Below are positions 41,284 through 51,423 of a stretch of 64,000 bases of DNA, piece after piece. The stretch is from assembly GCF_017599385.1 (NCBI RefSeq), contig NZ_JAGFPK010000001.1, positions 188,177-252,176 of the forward strand. Direction: 5' to 3'. Both the position numbers and the translations under genes were made by a program. This DNA is from Ciceribacter sp. L1K22. Lineage in GTDB: Bacteria; Pseudomonadota; Alphaproteobacteria; Rhizobiales; Rhizobiaceae. A model generated the notes under the pieces. The model made no database searches. It saw nothing but the letters and a program-made list of their open reading frames with translations, and was not told the DNA's origin. Numbering within the stretch: the first letter of the stretch is position 1; each line of letters begins with the position of its first letter.

Positions 41284-42231
41284 GTGCAACGTTTTCTTCT
41301 GGCATTGGTCACGACCCTTGGACTGGTTTTCGCCGCAGGCAATGCCATGGCCGTCACGAAAGTGCCGGCCGGCAACCGGAATGCGGAGCAACCGGCGATA
41401 CCGGGCGCTTCGGTACGACGTACCAAGGCCGGGAAGACATCTTTCGATCTCAAGTACGAGAAGGTTCGAGACCTTCTTGCGACCGACAAAAAGCTCGTCT
41501 CGAAGATCAAGGAAACTGCCTCCCGCTACAACATAGATCCGATTCATATGATCGGCGCGATCGTTGGCGAACATACCTACAACGTGGATGCCTATGATCG
41601 CTTGCAGAGCTATTATGTGAAGGCCGCTTCCTATGCCGGAAACGTCTTCGATTTCTCCTACAAGGGAGAAAAGATATCCGACTTCGTCAATCGACCCGAG
41701 TTCTCGGTTTGCTCCTCTAAGACGGATTCGTATGCTCTCTGGACCTGCCGAGATGAGGTCTGGCAGAAGGTTTTCCAAGGAGAGTCGGTTGACGGGCGAA
41801 CTTATCCCGACAACCGATTCAGTGCTGTTTTCTTCCAGCCTTTCTATGCCGGGCAGACGTTCGGCCTTGGCCAAATCAACCCGCTGACCGCGCTGATGAT
41901 GAGCGATACGGTGCACGAGAAATCGGGTTACCCCGAGCTTGATGAAAATGATGCTGCCGACGTCTACCGTGCGATCATGCAGCCAGACGTGTCTCTGGCT
42001 TTCATGGCGGCAATCATCCGCAAGGCAATCGATGATTATCGCGAGTATGCGGACATGGACATCTCCGGAAATCCCGGCATCACCGCAACTCTCTTCAACA
42101 TCGGGGACTCGCAGCGGCGTGCACGCGCTCTGGCTCGGAAAAATGCCTCCGGCGGACGGGTGTGGCCGGAGGAAAACTACTATGGCTGGTTGATAAACGA
42201 CAAGCTGCCGGAGCTCGAAGCGTTGTTGTAG
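41284..42231 (+). CDS. DUF1402 family exported protein
   Basis: A 315-residue protein with a cleavable signal peptide (QRFLLALVTTLGLVFAAG to AMA) and a conserved domain rich in aromatic residues. The segment MIGAIVGEHTYNVDAYD and the later QTFGLGQINPLTA recall the lysozyme-like transglycosylase fold, with Glu in GEHTYN as a possible acid (inference). I chose GTG 41284, which places the signal peptide at the N-terminus, with GAGG upstream; ATG 41230 is the alternative. It is 24 bases ahead of the P450 gene. Confidence 0.78.
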   Translation: MQRFLLALVTTLGLVFAAGNAMAVTKVPAGNRNAEQPAIPGASVRRTKAGKTSFDLKYEKVRDLLATDKKLVSKIKETASRYNIDPIHMIGAIVGEHTYNVDAYDRLQSYYVKAASYAGNVFDFSYKGEKISDFVNRPEFSVCSSKTDSYALWTCRDEVWQKVFQGESVDGRTYPDNRFSAVFFQPFYAGQTFGLGQINPLTALMMSDTVHEKSGYPELDENDAADVYRAIMQPDVSLAFMAAIIRKAIDDYREYADMDISGNPGITATLFNIGDSQRRARALARKNASGGRVWPEENYYGWLINDKLPELEALL

Positions 42232-42255
42232 CGACTTGTCCGGCAAGGGAACGGA

Positions 42256-43647
42256 ATGTACGTCGACAGAGAAGTTTTCGAACCCCCTGCACCAGTACCC
42301 AGATCGATGCCGCCCGGCTGGCTGACGGTGATAAACACTGTCTTGAAAAATCCCCTCGAGCTTTGGGGAGAGCCATCCTACAATCGCCCCTGGATCGTCG
42401 CCCGCTTCTTCAACCAGCGAAGCCTCATCGCCAATCATCCTGGTCTCATCAGGCATATACTGGTCGAAAATGCCGCGAACTACCGGATGCAGACAATTCG
42501 CCAATTGGTATTGCGCCCCATTTTGCGAGATGGCTTGCTGACTGCCGAGGGTTCTGTCTGGCGGCGAACGAGGAAAGCGATAGCGCCCGTCTTTACGCCA
42601 CGCCACGCAAAAAGTTTCGCCGCTCAGATGCATGCCAAGTCTGTTGAGTACGTCGAGCTGAGATACGCGGATGGTGACTTCGTGGTCGACGTCTCCGAAG
42701 ACATGAACCAACTGACGTTTGCGATTCTTTCCGAAACGCTTTTCTCCGGTGAACTCGCGGTCCCAACGGAGAACTTCTCGGAGGACACCGAACGACTGCT
42801 GCATGTCATGGGGCGGATAGATCCAATGGATCTACTGCAGGCTCCGGGCTGGATCCCACGCCTGACACGTACCGGCGGTGAAGCCGTCCTGAACAAATTT
42901 CGCGACATAGTCCAGCGTACCATCGATCTCCGTCGGAGGCGTTTGCAGAAAGAACCGGAAAAAGCCCCGCAGGACTTTCTCACGCTGATGCTTGAGCAAA
43001 CCGGAGAGAGGGGTCTGACGGAAGACGAGCTCCAGGACAACATCCTGACCTTTATCGGCGCCGGTCACGAAACGACGTCGCGTGCCCTCGCTTGGACGCT
43101 ATACTGCGTTGCCCGGTCGCCGGTCGTGCGGGATAGGATGGAAGCGGAAATCGATAGCGTCATTGCAGACGGGGATGACCCGGTCGTTTGGATCGAACGC
43201 ATGCCCCAGGTGCGGGCAGCCTTCGAGGAGGCAATGCGCCTCTATCCACCCGCACCTTCGATCAACCGCGAAGCGATCGACTCTGACAGTTGGTCGGATG
43301 GCACAGGAGAGCGCGTCGAAATCACCAAGGGCATGACAGTTCTGATCATGCCGTGGACCCTCCACCGTCACGAACTCTTATGGGAACGGCCCCGGGCTTT
43401 CATACCCGAACGTTTCCTGCCTCAAAATCGGGATAAGATAGACCGTTTTCAATATTTGCCTTTCGGAGCCGGACCCCGTGTCTGCATCGGCGCATCCTTC
43501 GCGATGCAGGAGGCCGTGATCGCACTGGGAGTCATGATGTCGCGCTACCGGTTCGACGTGACGGCAGCGACCAGACCGTGGCCGGTGCAAAGGTTGACGG
43601 TGCAACCCAAATCAGGATTGCCGATGCGCGTATCCCGTCGGCGGTGA
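42256..43647 (+). CDS. Cytochrome P450
   Basis: A 463-residue soluble P450. The I-helix oxygen motif is GAGHETTSRAL, the K-helix ExxR is EAMRLYPP, and the haem-thiolate loop is FGAGPRVCIGASFA with the cysteine ligand. There is no membrane anchor, as usual in bacteria. No ferredoxin or reductase gene is near, so redox partners must be encoded elsewhere. Substrate is unknown; the bulky F/W-rich N-terminal part and general pattern recall fatty-acid or CYP102-haem-like P450s, but this is a guess. Start supported by AAGGGAACGGA. Confidence 0.94.
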   Translation: MYVDREVFEPPAPVPRSMPPGWLTVINTVLKNPLELWGEPSYNRPWIVARFFNQRSLIANHPGLIRHILVENAANYRMQTIRQLVLRPILRDGLLTAEGSVWRRTRKAIAPVFTPRHAKSFAAQMHAKSVEYVELRYADGDFVVDVSEDMNQLTFAILSETLFSGELAVPTENFSEDTERLLHVMGRIDPMDLLQAPGWIPRLTRTGGEAVLNKFRDIVQRTIDLRRRRLQKEPEKAPQDFLTLMLEQTGERGLTEDELQDNILTFIGAGHETTSRALAWTLYCVARSPVVRDRMEAEIDSVIADGDDPVVWIERMPQVRAAFEEAMRLYPPAPSINREAIDSDSWSDGTGERVEITKGMTVLIMPWTLHRHELLWERPRAFIPERFLPQNRDKIDRFQYLPFGAGPRVCIGASFAMQEAVIALGVMMSRYRFDVTAATRPWPVQRLTVQPKSGLPMRVSRRR

Positions 43648-43768
43648 AGACGATATAGGTTTGCTGAAAGACGAAATCAGACCGTGTTTTGCCGTTTGTC
43701 AGCTGGTTCCATCAACGATATCGGTGCGATAAGGTCCGGCTGAAGAATGACACCGCCGGGAGCAAGAC

Positions 43769-45769
43769 GTGGCCTCTGACATTTTGTTGGGAATCGATAC
43801 CGGTGGAACCTATACCGATGCGGTTCTCTTCAGCGAAACTAGGGGCGTCATCGCCAAAGCAAAATCACTCACCACCCGACACGATCTATCAGTTGGCATT
43901 TCCGGTGCCGTTGAAGCCGTTCTGACGAGTTCCGGGGTCCTTAGCACACAGGTTTCGCTGGTTTCGCTTTCCACCACCCTGGCGACCAACGCGCTGGTCG
44001 AGGGACATGGCGGCCGCGCTGGCCTGGTGATGATTGGATTTGGTCCGGAAGATCTCGGGCGTGACGGCCTTGATCAGGCTCTCGGGAAGGATCCCGTGGT
44101 CTTCCTGAAGGGCGGACATGATGTACACGGGACAGAAACGCCGCTTGAGCTTGGCCCGCTCGAATCCGCCATGAGCGATCTGAAAGACAGTGTTACATCC
44201 TTTGCGGTAGCAGGATATTTTGCCGTCAGAAACCCTTCACACGAATTGAAAGTAAGGGATTTCCTGCGGTCCCATTCGCCGCTGCCTGTTACCTGCAGCC
44301 ATCAACTTTCTTCGAAACTCGGAGGTCCTCGACGCGCCCTCACGACGCTGCTGAACTCACGCCTGGTATCGATGATCGACCGGCTTGTCGGTGCGTGCGA
44401 AGATTTCATGCGCGCGCGGGGCATAACAGCCCCGACGATGGTTGTCAGAGGTGATGGAGCTCTGATCTCCGCTGCGGAGGCGCGCCTCAGGCCCATTGAG
44501 ACCATATTGTCGGGTCCGGCCGCAAGTCTGATCGGCGCCCAGTTCCTGACAGGCCGCAGCGATGCAGTCGTTTCAGACATTGGCGGTACGACCACCGATG
44601 TCGCCATTCTCGACAAAGGTCGACCACGCCTGGATGCCGAAGGCGCCGTCGTCGGCGGGTATCGAACCATGGTGGAAGCCGTGGCCATGCGGACATATGG
44701 GCTCGGCGGTGACTCGGAAGTGCGGGTTAACGACCGGGGGCTTGCGGCCTCGATCGAGCTAGGGCCGCGTCGGCTAATGCCGCTCAGCCTTGCCGCCTGG
44801 ATCCATGGTGACGAAGTAAGCGCTGTTCTCGAACGTCAGCTAAAGGCGAGTTACATAGGTCGTTACGACGGTCGCTTCGCGGTCCGAACCGGTGTTCCGG
44901 CGCGTTTTGCCGCAGGCTTGGAGAAGAAAGAGATCGAGCTGTTTGACCGGATAGGCATGGTGCCCGTGCCGCTGGATCAGCTTATTAGTGTCACACCGCA
45001 GAAAGCGACGTTAGATCGGCTGGTTTCCCGTGGTCTTGTCCATGTCTGCGGCGTAACGCCGTCAGACGCCCTTCACGTGCTCGACCGTCAGCATCAATGG
45101 GATCGCGAAAGCGCTCTCTTGGGCCTGGAACTTCTTGCTCGCACCCGGGATGGCGCAGGTCGGCCAATCGCCGATTCCGCTGTAACGATGGCAAACCGGA
45201 TCGTCGATCGGTTGACGCGTCAATCCGCAGACTTGCTGATCGCATCAGCGCTTTCCGAGGACGGCGTTTTCGATGTCGATCCGGCCCGGTCACCTATGGT
45301 GGATCGCGCGCTAAACCGTGCAGGCGGCATTGTGCGTCTTTCCATATCGCTTGATCGTCCGTTGATCGGTTTGGGTGCATCCGCCCGGGAATACTATCCG
45401 GCCATTGCCGCGCAACTGTCGGCCGAATCGATTGTTCCGGACGAAGCGGATGTGGCAAACGCCGTCGGGGCAGTGGTTGGCCAAGTCCGCTCGGCTGTTA
45501 CCGTCTTTGTCACCTCGCCGGAGGAGGGGCGGTTCGTTCTTGCCGGCGCGGGCGAGAATCGACTGTTTGCTGACGAGGCTCAGGCTCTCGCGGCAGCCGA
45601 GGAGCGTGCGCGTGCCGTTGCGCTGGAGCAGGCGATTGTCAACGGCGCTAACGATCCTGCCGTTCTGTGTGACGTTTTCATCCAAGCGCCGGAGATTGAG
45701 GGGCGGAAAAAGCTGATCGAAGCGCGTATTGTCGCCACAGCGAGCGGCCGACCTCGCTTTGCAAGCTAA
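43769..45769 (+). CDS. Hydantoinase/oxoprolinase A-type (HyuA) ATPase
   Basis: A 666-residue protein of the HyuA/oxoprolinase/acetone-carboxylase beta family. The ATPase signature [15 protein letters not shown] is at the N-terminus, and [13 protein letters not shown] (second phosphate loop) at about 270. These ATPases activate the substrate for ring opening or carboxylation. The usual HyuB partner is absent here, so this is an orphan A subunit. Start GTG at 43769 with GGGAG upstream. It lies 121 bases after the P450 gene; the gap shows nothing clear. Substrate unknown. Confidence 0.88.
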   Translation: MASDILLGIDTGGTYTDAVLFSETRGVIAKAKSLTTRHDLSVGISGAVEAVLTSSGVLSTQVSLVSLSTTLATNALVEGHGGRAGLVMIGFGPEDLGRDGLDQALGKDPVVFLKGGHDVHGTETPLELGPLESAMSDLKDSVTSFAVAGYFAVRNPSHELKVRDFLRSHSPLPVTCSHQLSSKLGGPRRALTTLLNSRLVSMIDRLVGACEDFMRARGITAPTMVVRGDGALISAAEARLRPIETILSGPAASLIGAQFLTGRSDAVVSDIGGTTTDVAILDKGRPRLDAEGAVVGGYRTMVEAVAMRTYGLGGDSEVRVNDRGLAASIELGPRRLMPLSLAAWIHGDEVSAVLERQLKASYIGRYDGRFAVRTGVPARFAAGLEKKEIELFDRIGMVPVPLDQLISVTPQKATLDRLVSRGLVHVCGVTPSDALHVLDRQHQWDRESALLGLELLARTRDGAGRPIADSAVTMANRIVDRLTRQSADLLIASALSEDGVFDVDPARSPMVDRALNRAGGIVRLSISLDRPLIGLGASAREYYPAIAAQLSAESIVPDEADVANAVGAVVGQVRSAVTVFVTSPEEGRFVLAGAGENRLFADEAQALAAAEERARAVALEQAIVNGANDPAVLCDVFIQAPEIEGRKKLIEARIVATASGRPRFAS

Positions 45770-45876
45770 ACTCTTTCCGTATTGGAAAGAATCCTTCGAA
45801 CTTATGCCGCATTGACTTGAATTCGCATCGCGAGTTTGCTGCGCATCAAGAATGTGAACGTTTCCGGAGAAATGAT

Positions 45877-48048
45877 ATGAATCGCGTGGATGCGCACGGC
45901 CTTGCCTTCGATGGGCAACTTTACGATTTCCTTTGCAGCCATGCTCTGCCGGGAACTGGCGTAGACCAGGAAACGTTTTTCCGCGCGTTCTCCGATATCG
46001 TACATGACCTTGCACCCCGCAATGAGGCTCTTCTTGCTGTGCGGGATGAGATGCAACACCAGTTGGATACCTGGTACCGCGAAAACGGTGCACCGTCGGA
46101 TATTGCTGACTATGAAGCATTTCTGCGACGGATTCGGTATCTTCTGCCGGAGGGTGCAGCCTTCTCGGTATCCACGAGCAATGTAGACCCGGAAATATCG
46201 TCGATCGCGGGGCCGCAGCTGGTCGTTCCCGTGATGAACGCCCGATACGCTCTCAACGCCGCGAACGCACGCTGGGGCTCGCTCTACGATGCGCTTTATG
46301 GAACGGATGCCATTCCCGAAGAGGACGGGGCCGAGAGGCAAGCCGCTTACAATCCGGTTCGAGGCGAAAAAGTCATCGCGTGGGCACGCACGTTCCTTGA
46401 CGATGCCGTGCCGCTTGGCCTCGGCCGTTGGAAGGATGTCGCGTCGTTTTCGATCCTGAATGCGGCTCTTCATATCACACTCGTTGATGGGCAACAGACA
46501 TCTGTGGCCGATCAAAGTCAGTTCGTCGCTTATTCAGGACCCGTCGATCACCCCAACACGGTCGTATTGCGGCGAAACGGACTTCATATTCAGCTCATCT
46601 TCGACGCGGAAGGAAACATCGGACGCACAGACCGAGCTCACATTGATGATATTCGCCTCGAATCAGCGATCACGACGATTATGGATTGTGAGGACTCAGT
46701 CGCTGCGGTCGATGCCCAGGACAAGGTAGCGGTGTACGCCAACTGGCTTGGTCTCATGCGCGGAAATTTGACGGAAGACGTTACCAAGGGCGGCTCTGTC
46801 TTCACCCGTCGTCTGGCACCCGATATCTCGTGCAAAGCGCCCGACGGATCATCTTTGCAGCTTCGCGGCCGTTCGTTGATGCTCGTTCGAAACGTCGGTC
46901 ACCTCATGACCAATCCGGCGATTCTTGATCGCTCTGGAAAGGAAGTGCCGGAAGGGATCATGGACGCCGTGATCACCGCCTTGATCGCTCTTCACGATAT
47001 TGGTCCGAATGGCCGCCGAAAAAATTCTCCGGCAGGTTCCATGTACGTGGTCAAACCGAAAATGCATGGCCCGGACGAGGTAGCATTTGCCTGTGATCTA
47101 TTCGCGCGGGTGGAACAAGCGTTTGGTATGGCGCCCAACACGATCAAGATGGGGATCATGGACGAGGAGCGGCGTACCACCGTCAATCTCAAGGAGTGCA
47201 TACGTGTCGCCCGCGAGCGCGTGGTCTTCATCAACACCGGTTTTCTGGACCGGACCGGCGATGAAATCCACACGTCGATGGAAGCAGGGCCGATGATACG
47301 GAAGGGTGATATGAAGCAGGCCGCCTGGATCGCCGCCTATGAGAACTGGAATGTCGATATCGGCCTTGAATGCGGTCTGTCGGGACATGCCCAGATCGGC
47401 AAGGGTATGTGGGCGATGCCGGATCTGATGGGCGCGATGCTGGAACAGAAGATCGCGCACCCAAAGGCGGGAGCCAATACAGCATGGGTTCCGTCACCGA
47501 CCGCCGCCACCCTGCACGCAACCCACTATCATCGAATTTCGGTGAAGGACGTCCAGCAGGCGCTCATGAATCGGAAGCGTGCGAACTTGCACGACATCCT
47601 CTCGGTCCCTGTTGCAGTGCGTCCAAACTGGACGGCGGAAGAAATACAGCGGGAACTCGATAACAACGCACAGGGGATCTTGGGTTACGTTGTCCGCTGG
47701 ATCGATCAAGGAGTGGGTTGTTCCAAGGTTCCGGATATTAACAACATTGGCTTGATGGAGGACCGCGCCACCCTTCGGATTTCAGCCCAACACATGGCGA
47801 ACTGGCTCCGTCACGGCGTCGTTTCGGAGCAGCAGATTGTCGAGACAATGAAGAGAATGGCAATTGTGGTCGACGCTCAAAACAAGGACGATGTAGCTTA
47901 CCGACCTATGGCGCCTGACTTCGACTCCTCGGTTGCTTTCCAAGCCGCTGTGGAACTTGTGCTGAAAGGACGTGAGCAGCCTAACGGATATACGGAACCG
48001 GTTCTGCATCGGCGCCGACAGGAGTTGAAGGCGAAGCTCTCAGCCTAA
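45877..48048 (+). CDS. glcB: Malate synthase G
   Basis: Condenses glyoxylate with acetyl-CoA to malate. It has 723 residues, matching the G isoform. Typical segments include [43 protein letters not shown] and the catalytic [12 protein letters not shown] region; the C-terminal plug domain is complete. The ATG at 45877 has GGAGA six bases upstream. A 7-base hairpin (45772-45790) lies between this gene and the previous one. Isocitrate lyase is not in the window, so it may serve glycolate/glyoxylate use. Confidence 0.97.
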   Translation: MNRVDAHGLAFDGQLYDFLCSHALPGTGVDQETFFRAFSDIVHDLAPRNEALLAVRDEMQHQLDTWYRENGAPSDIADYEAFLRRIRYLLPEGAAFSVSTSNVDPEISSIAGPQLVVPVMNARYALNAANARWGSLYDALYGTDAIPEEDGAERQAAYNPVRGEKVIAWARTFLDDAVPLGLGRWKDVASFSILNAALHITLVDGQQTSVADQSQFVAYSGPVDHPNTVVLRRNGLHIQLIFDAEGNIGRTDRAHIDDIRLESAITTIMDCEDSVAAVDAQDKVAVYANWLGLMRGNLTEDVTKGGSVFTRRLAPDISCKAPDGSSLQLRGRSLMLVRNVGHLMTNPAILDRSGKEVPEGIMDAVITALIALHDIGPNGRRKNSPAGSMYVVKPKMHGPDEVAFACDLFARVEQAFGMAPNTIKMGIMDEERRTTVNLKECIRVARERVVFINTGFLDRTGDEIHTSMEAGPMIRKGDMKQAAWIAAYENWNVDIGLECGLSGHAQIGKGMWAMPDLMGAMLEQKIAHPKAGANTAWVPSPTAATLHATHYHRISVKDVQQALMNRKRANLHDILSVPVAVRPNWTAEEIQRELDNNAQGILGYVVRWIDQGVGCSKVPDINNIGLMEDRATLRISAQHMANWLRHGVVSEQQIVETMKRMAIVVDAQNKDDVAYRPMAPDFDSSVAFQAAVELVLKGREQPNGYTEPVLHRRRQELKAKLSA

Positions 48049-48066
48049 AAACTTACTGCATACAGA

Positions 48067-48091
48067 AAAGCCGCCGGAAATCGGCGGCTTT
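48067..48091. terminator. Bidirectional terminator between glcB and the L,D-transpeptidase gene
   Basis: AAGCCGCCG (48068-48076) pairs with CGGCGGCTT (48082-48090), 5-base loop. It has a short T-run on the plus side and TTTT on the minus side, and lies between convergent genes. Confidence 0.7.
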
Positions 48092-48114
48092 ATAATGTCG
48101 CACGTGCCGAGGGC

Positions 48115-48777
48115 CTACTGGATCACGACGACCTTCGCGCCCTTTCCAGGGCGGACACGGTTGTAGAGGTCAATCACGTCCTGGTTCATCAGGCGGATGC
48201 AGCCAGATGACGCGGCGGTGCCGATCGACGCCCACTCAGGTGTACCGTGCAAACGGAAAAGCGTGTCCTGACCTTTCTCGTTAAACAGATACATCGCACG
48301 CGCGCCCAGCGGATTATTAAGGCCCGGCCCCATGCCGTCATCGACGTATCTGGCGATCTCGGGCTTCCGGACCGCCATTTCTTTCGGCGGGTGCCAGGTC
48401 GGCCAAGCCTGCTTCCAAGCGATATAGGCCGTCCCAGACCAGGCAAAGCCCTGCTTGCCGACGCCAATGCCATAACGCATGGCTTTGCCATTCGGCAGAA
48501 TGTAGTAAAGGAATCGCTCACGGGTATTCACAACGATTGTTCCGGGCTTCTCGTCAGTCTTGTAGGAGACGATCTGCCTGTGAAATTTTGGATTGACCCG
48601 ATTGATGGGAATAGCGGGCAGCGTGTAGCCGGCGTCCGACATTTTGCCATAGGAGTCTGAGAAAATCTGGCCTTTCTCGATCTTGGCGGTGTCGGTCGAA
48701 TTGTCGGTCGTTGTGCATCCGGTGAGCGCTAGCGCTGCTACAAGGCCGAACGCTGTCAAGGTATTGCGGAATCGCAT
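48115..48777 (-). CDS. L,D-transpeptidase lipoprotein (YkuD/ErfK family)
   Basis: A 220-residue exported lipoprotein. The lipobox LTGC follows an N-terminal hydrophobic stretch; the YkuD domain has the catalytic HGTPEWASIG histidine and the cysteine in SSGCIRLMNQD. These enzymes make 3-3 peptidoglycan cross-links or attach proteins to the wall; rhizobia rely heavily on them. ATG 48777 is the start that places the signal sequence correctly. A 7-base inverted repeat (ATGGTCG / CGACCAT, 48804-48822) lies just upstream. Confidence 0.93.
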   Translation of the reverse strand: MRFRNTLTAFGLVAALALTGCTTTDNSTDTAKIEKGQIFSDSYGKMSDAGYTLPAIPINRVNPKFHRQIVSYKTDEKPGTIVVNTRERFLYYILPNGKAMRYGIGVGKQGFAWSGTAYIAWKQAWPTWHPPKEMAVRKPEIARYVDDGMGPGLNNPLGARAMYLFNEKGQDTLFRLHGTPEWASIGTAASSGCIRLMNQDVIDLYNRVRPGKGAKVVVIQ

Positions 48778-48955
48778 GGAGGGCTCGTGTGAAAGGCTGG
48801 ATAATGGTCGACTACCGACCATCTGTGATTATGGTTTATTTTGAATTAATTCGGCCTTGGCAATACTGTGCACGGCGCAGAGGACGAACGCCGCAGCAAA
48901 TTAAAACTGCATTGCTTTTTTGCAACATGTGGACCCGGCAATGGAGGATTTGTCC

Positions 48956-49435
48956 ATGACTCTTTTGTCAATCGCGGCAAACAATCCGTTAGTGGATGGG
49001 CGCCAATCGACGAATGCGCTTCTTGTGCGTAGAGGCGTTCAGATCCTGCTCAGCGAGATGCGTCACGCTTTGCTTCCGGAACTGACACTTTCAAACGGCC
49101 GACGCGCCGACCTGGTAGCGTTGTCCGAAAAGGGTGAGATCTGGATCATTGAGGTGAAGTCCTCGATTGATGACTTCAAGGTCGATCGGAAATGGCCGGA
49201 TTACAGGCTTCATTGCGACCGCTTGTTCTTCGCCACTCATCCCGGCGTTCCCGCTGAGATATTCCCACAGGACTGTGGCCTTATCCTGTCTGACGGTCGT
49301 GGCGCTGATTTGCTGCGTGAGGCACCAGTCCACCCCCTGCCGCCTGCACGCCGGAAAGCGATCACTCTGTCTTTTTCTCGCACGGCTGCACAAAGACTTA
49401 TGCAGGCAGAGTGGGCGGCGACGACTGTCTCCTAG
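48956..49435 (+). CDS. mmcB: MmcB family DNA repair protein
   Basis: A 159-residue protein of the alphaproteobacterial MmcB family with a restriction-endonuclease-like core: GRRADLVALSEKGEIWIIEVKSS gives the D...ExK catalytic signature. In Caulobacter MmcB is linked to mitomycin C resistance. The ATG at 48956 has GGAGG eight bases upstream. It is divergent from the L,D-transpeptidase gene and convergent with actR. No SOS-type GTTC-N7-GTTC box was seen upstream. Confidence 0.88.
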   Translation: MTLLSIAANNPLVDGRQSTNALLVRRGVQILLSEMRHALLPELTLSNGRRADLVALSEKGEIWIIEVKSSIDDFKVDRKWPDYRLHCDRLFFATHPGVPAEIFPQDCGLILSDGRGADLLREAPVHPLPPARRKAITLSFSRTAAQRLMQAEWAATTVS

Positions 49436-49443
49436 CGAACGGT

Positions 49444-50040
49444 CTATTTCGGAGCGCGCTTGGCGAGGATTCGCTGCAATGTGCGGCGGTGCATGTTAAG
49501 GCGGCGCGCCGTTTCCGAGACATTCCTTTCGCAAGCTTCATAGACGCGTTGTATGTGCTCCCAACGCACCCGATCCGCGGACATGGGGTTCTCCGGAACC
49601 TCCGCCTTTTCACCGGGCTTCTGCGTAAGAGCGTTGAAAACGTCATCCGCGTCAGCCGGCTTAGACAGGTAATCCAACGCTCCAAGTTTGACCGCGGTGA
49701 CAGCCGTGGCAATGTTGCCGTATCCCGTCAGCACGACGATCTTTGTGTCATCGCGTCGCTGCCGGATCGCCTCTATCACGTCCAGGCCGTTGCCGTCTCC
49801 AAGCCTCAGGTCGACGACCGCGTATTTTGGGGTCGCGCTTTTGGACTTTGCTACGCCTTCGGCCACGGAAGCTGCGATGTCGACCGTAAATCCTCTCGAC
49901 TCCATAGCCCGTGCAAGCCTTCGCAGAAAGGGAACGTCGTCGTCGACAATCAGCAGAGTCGGATCCGATCCAATCATTTCGACCGAGGTGTTTCCGCCAG
50001 TTCCGGGTGTTCCGGCTACCGATGCATTGTTTTCGCTCAT
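49444..50040 (-). CDS. actR: Redox response regulator ActR (RegA/PrrA family)
   Basis: A 198-residue receiver plus Fis-type helix-turn-helix. The acidic pair is in LLIVDDDVPFLRRL, the phospho-acceptor Asp in AVVDLRLGDGNG, and the DNA-binding helix is SETARRLNMHRRTLQRIL. The HTH is nearly identical to RegA/PrrA as I recall them. It partners ActS (next gene upstream); in rhizobia the pair governs acid tolerance, CO2 and nitrogen functions. ATG 50040 chosen over an in-frame start nine codons upstream. Confidence 0.96.
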   Translation of the reverse strand: MSENNASVAGTPGTGGNTSVEMIGSDPTLLIVDDDVPFLRRLARAMESRGFTVDIAASVAEGVAKSKSATPKYAVVDLRLGDGNGLDVIEAIRQRRDDTKIVVLTGYGNIATAVTAVKLGALDYLSKPADADDVFNALTQKPGEKAEVPENPMSADRVRWEHIQRVYEACERNVSETARRLNMHRRTLQRILAKRAPK

Positions 50041-50101
50041 GACACCTCCACGGCATTCGACCCGCATTATTCCGACTGAGGACTATATAGGGCCGCAAAC
50101 A

Positions 50102-51409
50102 TCATTTTGTCGAACTGATGTCGAGGCGTTGGCGAGGCCAAATGACGCTGACGCGTGCGCCGGGTTCAGGCGCCGCGCGATTCTCGAACCTTAGCTTGGC
50201 ACCCGACCTCTCAAGCAGCGTTTTGGCAATGAACAGGCCGAGCCCGAGGCCGCCTGCACTGTCTGGCCGCGTCCTGGTCGTCATGTACGGCTCGCCAATA
50301 CGCGCAAGGATATCGAGAGAATATCCTGGCCCGTCGTCCTCCAGCACGATCGAAATCGTATCCTGATTATGACCGACGAAGACGACAACCCTGCTCTTTG
50401 CGAAGTCAACGGCGTTTTCAATGAGATTCCCAAGACCAAAGAGGATTCCGGGATTTCGGCTTAGAAGCGGTTCGGGTTCTTGGGTCTTGGTTTCGATCAG
50501 CTCGACGGCAATGCCAAATTCGCGGTGTGGCGCCATCACCTCCTCCATCATGGAAGAGAGAGTCAGCCGTCGCATATGTTCTTCGCTTTCCGATGGAAGG
50601 CTCGTCAGGCGACGAAGAATATCACGGCATCGTTCACTCTGGCTTCGCAGCAATTGGACGTCTTCGCCGAAGCGCTCGTCCTGACCCAGTTCGCGCTCCA
50701 TCTCCTTGGCAACGACGCTAATCGTTGCCAATGGAGTCCCTAGCTCGTGTGCTGCGGCGGCGGCTAGTCCGTCCAGTTGCGATAGGTGCTTCTCCCTTTG
50801 CAGGACGAGTTCCGTTGCCGCGAGCGCATCAGCGAGAAGCGATGCTTCTTGTGATACTCGGTATGCATAGAAGGCGGCAAAGCCCATCATCGAGATCACG
50901 GAGCACCATGTCGCAACCTGCATCAGCGGCTTTACGTTCAAGATTTCCCCGCTGAACCAGGGCAGGGGGAAAGGCGAAAGGAAAAGCACTGTAACGGCCA
51001 CCACCGCCAACGCCATCAGACCGATGGAGTGTCTGAGGGGTTGGGAAGCGAAGGAAATGATAACCGGAACGCACATCAGCGGAGCGAAAGGGTTCGCGAG
51101 CCCCCCGGTTATGAAAAGCAAAGCCGCCAGTTGCAGCAAATCAAGTGCTAGGAGACCCGATGCCGCCAGGGGCTTGAGGCGATGTGTCGGAGGGAACAGT
51201 AGTGATAGGGATATGTTTGCAAGAGCAAGCGCCGCAATCAGTCCAAGGCTGGCGACGACGGGCAGATCGAAATGTAGCCAGAATGCCACGGCGAAGACTG
51301 TGACGCTTTGACCCGCAACGGCCAGCCACCGCAATCGGACGAGCGTTTCAAGACGCAGTCGCCGGCTGGTATTGTCGAAACCAGGACTGGAGGTATGTTG
51401 TGGCTCCAT
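50102..51409 (-). CDS. actS: Redox sensor kinase ActS (RegB/PrrB family)
   Basis: A 435-residue sensor kinase with six predicted membrane helices in the first half, including the quinone-binding GGLANPFAPLM loop. The H-box is AAAAHELGTPLAT, a redox-type cysteine sits in SERCRDILRRL, and the HATPase holds EDDGPGYS and GGLGLGLFIA. These features match RegB, whose activity follows the quinone pool. It is upstream of actR by 61 bases and follows hrpB by 14 bases. The ATG at 51409 is chosen; an upstream in-frame start would lie inside hrpB. Confidence 0.96.
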   Translation of the reverse strand: MEPQHTSSPGFDNTSRRLRLETLVRLRWLAVAGQSVTVFAVAFWLHFDLPVVASLGLIAALALANISLSLLFPPTHRLKPLAASGLLALDLLQLAALLFITGGLANPFAPLMCVPVIISFASQPLRHSIGLMALAVVAVTVLFLSPFPLPWFSGEILNVKPLMQVATWCSVISMMGFAAFYAYRVSQEASLLADALAATELVLQREKHLSQLDGLAAAAAHELGTPLATISVVAKEMERELGQDERFGEDVQLLRSQSERCRDILRRLTSLPSESEEHMRRLTLSSMMEEVMAPHREFGIAVELIETKTQEPEPLLSRNPGILFGLGNLIENAVDFAKSRVVVFVGHNQDTISIVLEDDGPGYSLDILARIGEPYMTTRTRPDSAGGLGLGLFIAKTLLERSGAKLRFENRAAPEPGARVSVIWPRQRLDISSTK

Positions 51410-51423
51410 ATCACACTTCCCGA

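Noticed and set aside
41089-42804. About 570-codon minus-strand open frame
   Set aside because: Antisense to the DUF1402 and P450 genes, whose families are clear; no recognised motif in the antisense product.
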